Assembly: GCA_910592205.1 (NCBI GenBank)
Contig: CAJVPJ010000554.1
Coordinates: 1 to 21,956 of the forward strand
Direction: 5' to 3'
Source: Paraglomus occultum
Lineage: Eukaryota; Glomeromycota; Glomeromycetes; Paraglomerales; Paraglomeraceae
DNA: 21,956 nucleotides
Part shown: in pieces, positions 19,550-21,956 of the stretch
Layout of the letters: the number at the start of each line of letters is the position of its first letter
Numbering within the stretch: position 1 is the first letter of the stretch
Notes under the pieces: model-generated
What the model was told of the DNA's origin: nothing
Database searches by the model: none
What the model saw: only the letters and a program-made list of their open reading frames with translations
Position numbers and translations under genes: made by a program

Positions 19550-21275
19550 ATGTCATTCTATACGCAATTACCTGCTCACGTTTTCTCGTATCTTCCTCAT
19601 ATTTTCCTCACCTTTGTTCTCCTATATGTGATCAACTTTTACATCTCTTACATCAACCGAGAAAATCCTCTCCCCGGACCCATCCCTCTTCCTATAGTCG
19701 GCAACGTCCTCCAAATGTCAGATTCGTACAAATTTCTGGTCGCAATGCATAAAAAGCACGGAGATGTTTTTGAGTTCTACATTGGCAATGAGCGCATCAT
19801 CATGCTTAATCGGGCTGATTTGGCAGAGGACAACGTTCTTAAACAATCAATTAAATCCAACTACTTTGTTCGGGCTACATCGGAAACTCAGGGGTGGAAG
19901 GAGCTAGGTCTCACAGAAAAGGGAATATTTTCAAATAAGAAATTCAAGAATTGGGCGTTCAACAGACGTTTTTTGAGTAATTGCTTGACGTCTACCAAAT
20001 ACATCAAAGAAATTGTTAATGTCGCCCACAACCAATTTTCAGAGGCCGAACAGTATTGGAAAGAGCTCGGTGGCAACACACCTTTAGAATTCACCAAATG
20101 GATGCACTGTATCACTGTGGACACGGAAGTTAAAATAACAACTGGCGAGCAAACTTATGCTATCCCTACATACGCCAATTCTCTCCTTCCGCCTCATCTT
20201 CAAAAACCTCTTCCCCAATCGTCTATCCAATCATATTCCGAATTTATCTCAAAGCTTCTCTACAGAGCTTCGATTGGAAGATTCTTTTACATAACTCCGT
20301 CATTTTTCAGACATTATGTTCCAGGCTTTAAGCAGATTGCAACGCGAATGAAGAAGGAAGCGGCATTGTTTGAGGAAGAGGTAAAGCAAATTGTAAGAAA
20401 TAAAAAGCAACTCATTGAGAACATGGACGACGACGAGGAGCTGAAGGTGGACTTGCTGTCGTTGATGTTGACTGTCAACACAAAGAGTGACACAAATAAA
20501 ATTAAAGGGAGCGAGTTTGAGGAACCTTTGAACGAGGGTGAGATCGCTCAAATACTCATTGAAGTGTTTTCTGGCGGAATTGGCACAGTAAGTAATGCTG
20601 ATGTTTGACCCCTGCTAAATAACGTTTCTTTTTTGTTCAATCGATTCGATTATTATTATGCTTTTGGTATTAACTACCCTTTTGTCTATGTACTAGGTGA
20701 CAAACGCCCTCTGCTCTACGATTTACCACATCTGCAAACATCCAGCCGTTAAATCTCGCCTCGTCTCGGAAATCGATACTACACTGGCCGCCGATGGCGG
20801 CATCCTCACTTACGACTCTCTCTCCACGCTTTTCCCATACACGACCGCAGTGATGAAAGAGGCTGCTCGCATACTTACTATCGTTCCATTAGTAATTCAA
20901 CTGGCTTCTAAAGATGATGAAGTCGCCGGATACAAATGGCGCGCTGGTACGGCGATCGGTGCCAATATCGGAGTCATTCACAAACACAAGGCCCATTGGA
21001 AGGATCTGGAAACATTCAGACCTGAGAGATTTTTGGACGAATGCGACGATGAGATAAAACCAAGAACGTTCCTACCTTTTGGTGGGACGGTGAGGGCGTG
21101 TCCAGGAAAAGTTGTAGCAGATAAACTTATGAAGACTTTTATTATCCTGTTGTTTTCAAAGTTTGAGGTTGAGTTGTGTGAACCAGATAAAGAGTTAGAA
21201 TATGTCTTTATAATAAGTAACACCTGTAAGGAGTTGAAAGTTTATTTAAAAGCTAGGAACACAGAGGAAGTGTGA
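19550..21275 (+). CDS. Cytochrome P450-3 (538 aa), I-helix acid missing
   Basis: Exons 19550-20587 and 20697-21275 join in phase 0 over a 109-nt intron (GTAAGT donor, ACTAG acceptor). The membrane anchor, hinge NPLPGPIPLP, C-helix WAFNR, K-helix EAAR (E401, R404), FRPERF and heme loop FGGTVRACPG (Cys481) are all present. The odd point is the I-helix: exon 1 ends with SGGIGT, so Gly345 stands where P450-1 and P450-2 have Asp, the acid of the conserved acid-alcohol pair that helps protonate bound oxygen. Thr346 remains. P450s lacking this pair are known to use altered oxygen chemistry or to act as non-monooxygenases; which applies here is unknown. The frame is otherwise intact, so decay seems unlikely. 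Confidence 0.92.
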
Positions 21276-21498
21276 TAAAAGTGCTATGGTTCTTGTACTA
21301 AAATGTTTATTGTGAAATAATATTATAAAACATTAAATTAAAATGCATGTCATTCAGTAATTCTTAAGCTACCGACCAAGCCAATACTTTGTATGTACGA
21401 GTAATTTTTTAAATGATCGGCATCAAAGTCTATTCCAATTACGTCAATCGACAAGGGATCGACAATTCTCACTCACACTTTTACATTATCCAGTCAAG

Positions 21499-21956
21499 AT
21501 GTCACTTTATACGCAACTAACCTCCTTGTTACCAATCTTTTCGTCACTTCTTCACATCCTACTCATCCTCATTTTGTCATATGTGATCAGCTTTTATGTC
21601 TCTTACATCACCCGTGAGAACCCGCTTCCTGGTCCTATCCCTCTTCCTATTGCCGGCAACCTCCTTCAAATGAAGAATTCATCTAAATTCTACGCTGCCA
21701 TGCACGAACGTTATGGCGACGTTTTTGAATTTTATATTGGCAATAAGCGTTTTATAATGCTGAACCGGGTCGACCTAGCAGAAAAAGTTCTTTCGCAGTC
21801 GATTAAATCTAACTATTTTGTCAGAGCTTCATCAGTGAGTCAAGGGTGGGAGGAACTGGGCTTAACGAAAAAGGGCTTGATCGGGAACAAGGAACAAAAT
21901 ATTTGGTGGTTGAATAGAAGATTGTTGAACCATTGCCTAAGTTCGACTAGATATAT
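21499..21956 (+). CDS. Cytochrome P450-4, 5' part (cut by window edge)
   Basis: The frame is open from the ATG at 21499 to the window end (152 codons plus two bases). It starts SLYTQL like its paralogues, with a membrane anchor (~residues 10-38), the hinge NPLPGPIPLP, EFYIGNKRFIMLNRVDL and the C-helix WWLNR. Its ATG is only 223 nt beyond the stop of P450-3, much closer than the 2-to-3 spacing. The I-helix, K-helix and heme loop lie outside the window, so its intactness cannot be judged. Confidence 0.88.
   Translation, partial: MSLYTQLTSLLPIFSSLLHILLILILSYVISFYVSYITRENPLPGPIPLPIAGNLLQMKNSSKFYAAMHERYGDVFEFYIGNKRFIMLNRVDLAEKVLSQSIKSNYFVRASSVSQGWEELGLTKKGLIGNKEQNIWWLNRRLLNHCLSSTRY

Noticed and set aside
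1-21956. tRNA genes, rRNA, CRISPR arrays, bacterial promoters or insertion sequences
   Set aside because: A visual scan found no B-box/cloverleaf pattern, repeat-spacer array or transposase; the gene structure is clearly eukaryotic.

Overview
The window is nuclear DNA of a filamentous fungus. It is AT-rich, with short GT-AG introns (mostly 61-115 nt), CTAAC/CTAAT-type branch points and no operons. A lineage-expanded RING-like/TPR protein family sits beside a tandem cytochrome P450 family with an N-terminal hinge of the NPLPGPxPLP type. This points to an early-diverging fungus, most likely a Glomeromycotina (arbuscular mycorrhizal) relative. That placement is inferred from remembered family resemblance, not from a search.

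Layout, left to right. (1) 1-2447, minus strand: a RING-like/TPR gene that runs off the left edge. (2) 2448-4997: mostly non-coding, with one weak possible exon. (3) 4998-7097, plus: a six-exon GH20 beta-N-acetylhexosaminidase of 561 aa. (4) 7507-9241, minus: P450-1, two exons, 543 aa. (5) 10197-13324, plus: the inverted paralogue of gene 1, which I read as a six-exon, 927-aa gene rather than a single-exon gene stopping at 12494. (6) 14451-15623, minus: a three-exon UBTD1/2-like ubiquitin-domain protein of 251 aa with an MGCC N-terminus. (7) 16877-18587 and 19550-21275, plus: P450-2 (542 aa) and P450-3 (538 aa). (8) 21499 to the right edge, plus: the first exon of P450-4, cut by the window.

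Two local duplication histories dominate. The RING-like/TPR genes form a divergent inverted pair enclosing the hexosaminidase and P450-1. Their last ~150 shared bases, including an intron, are far more alike than the coding sequence just upstream. The P450s are at least four paralogues. The three complete ones share one phase-0 intron exactly at the I-helix oxygen-activation motif, and P450-3 has lost the acidic residue there. Nothing suggests the hexosaminidase, UBTD-like gene and P450s form one pathway; they look like neighbours. The most novel item is the domain order of the RING-like/TPR family: helical N-terminus, one-zinc RING-like module, TPRs and an unrecognised C-terminal domain carried on small exons. 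I saw no tRNA, rRNA, CRISPR array, recognisable transposase or reverse transcriptase.
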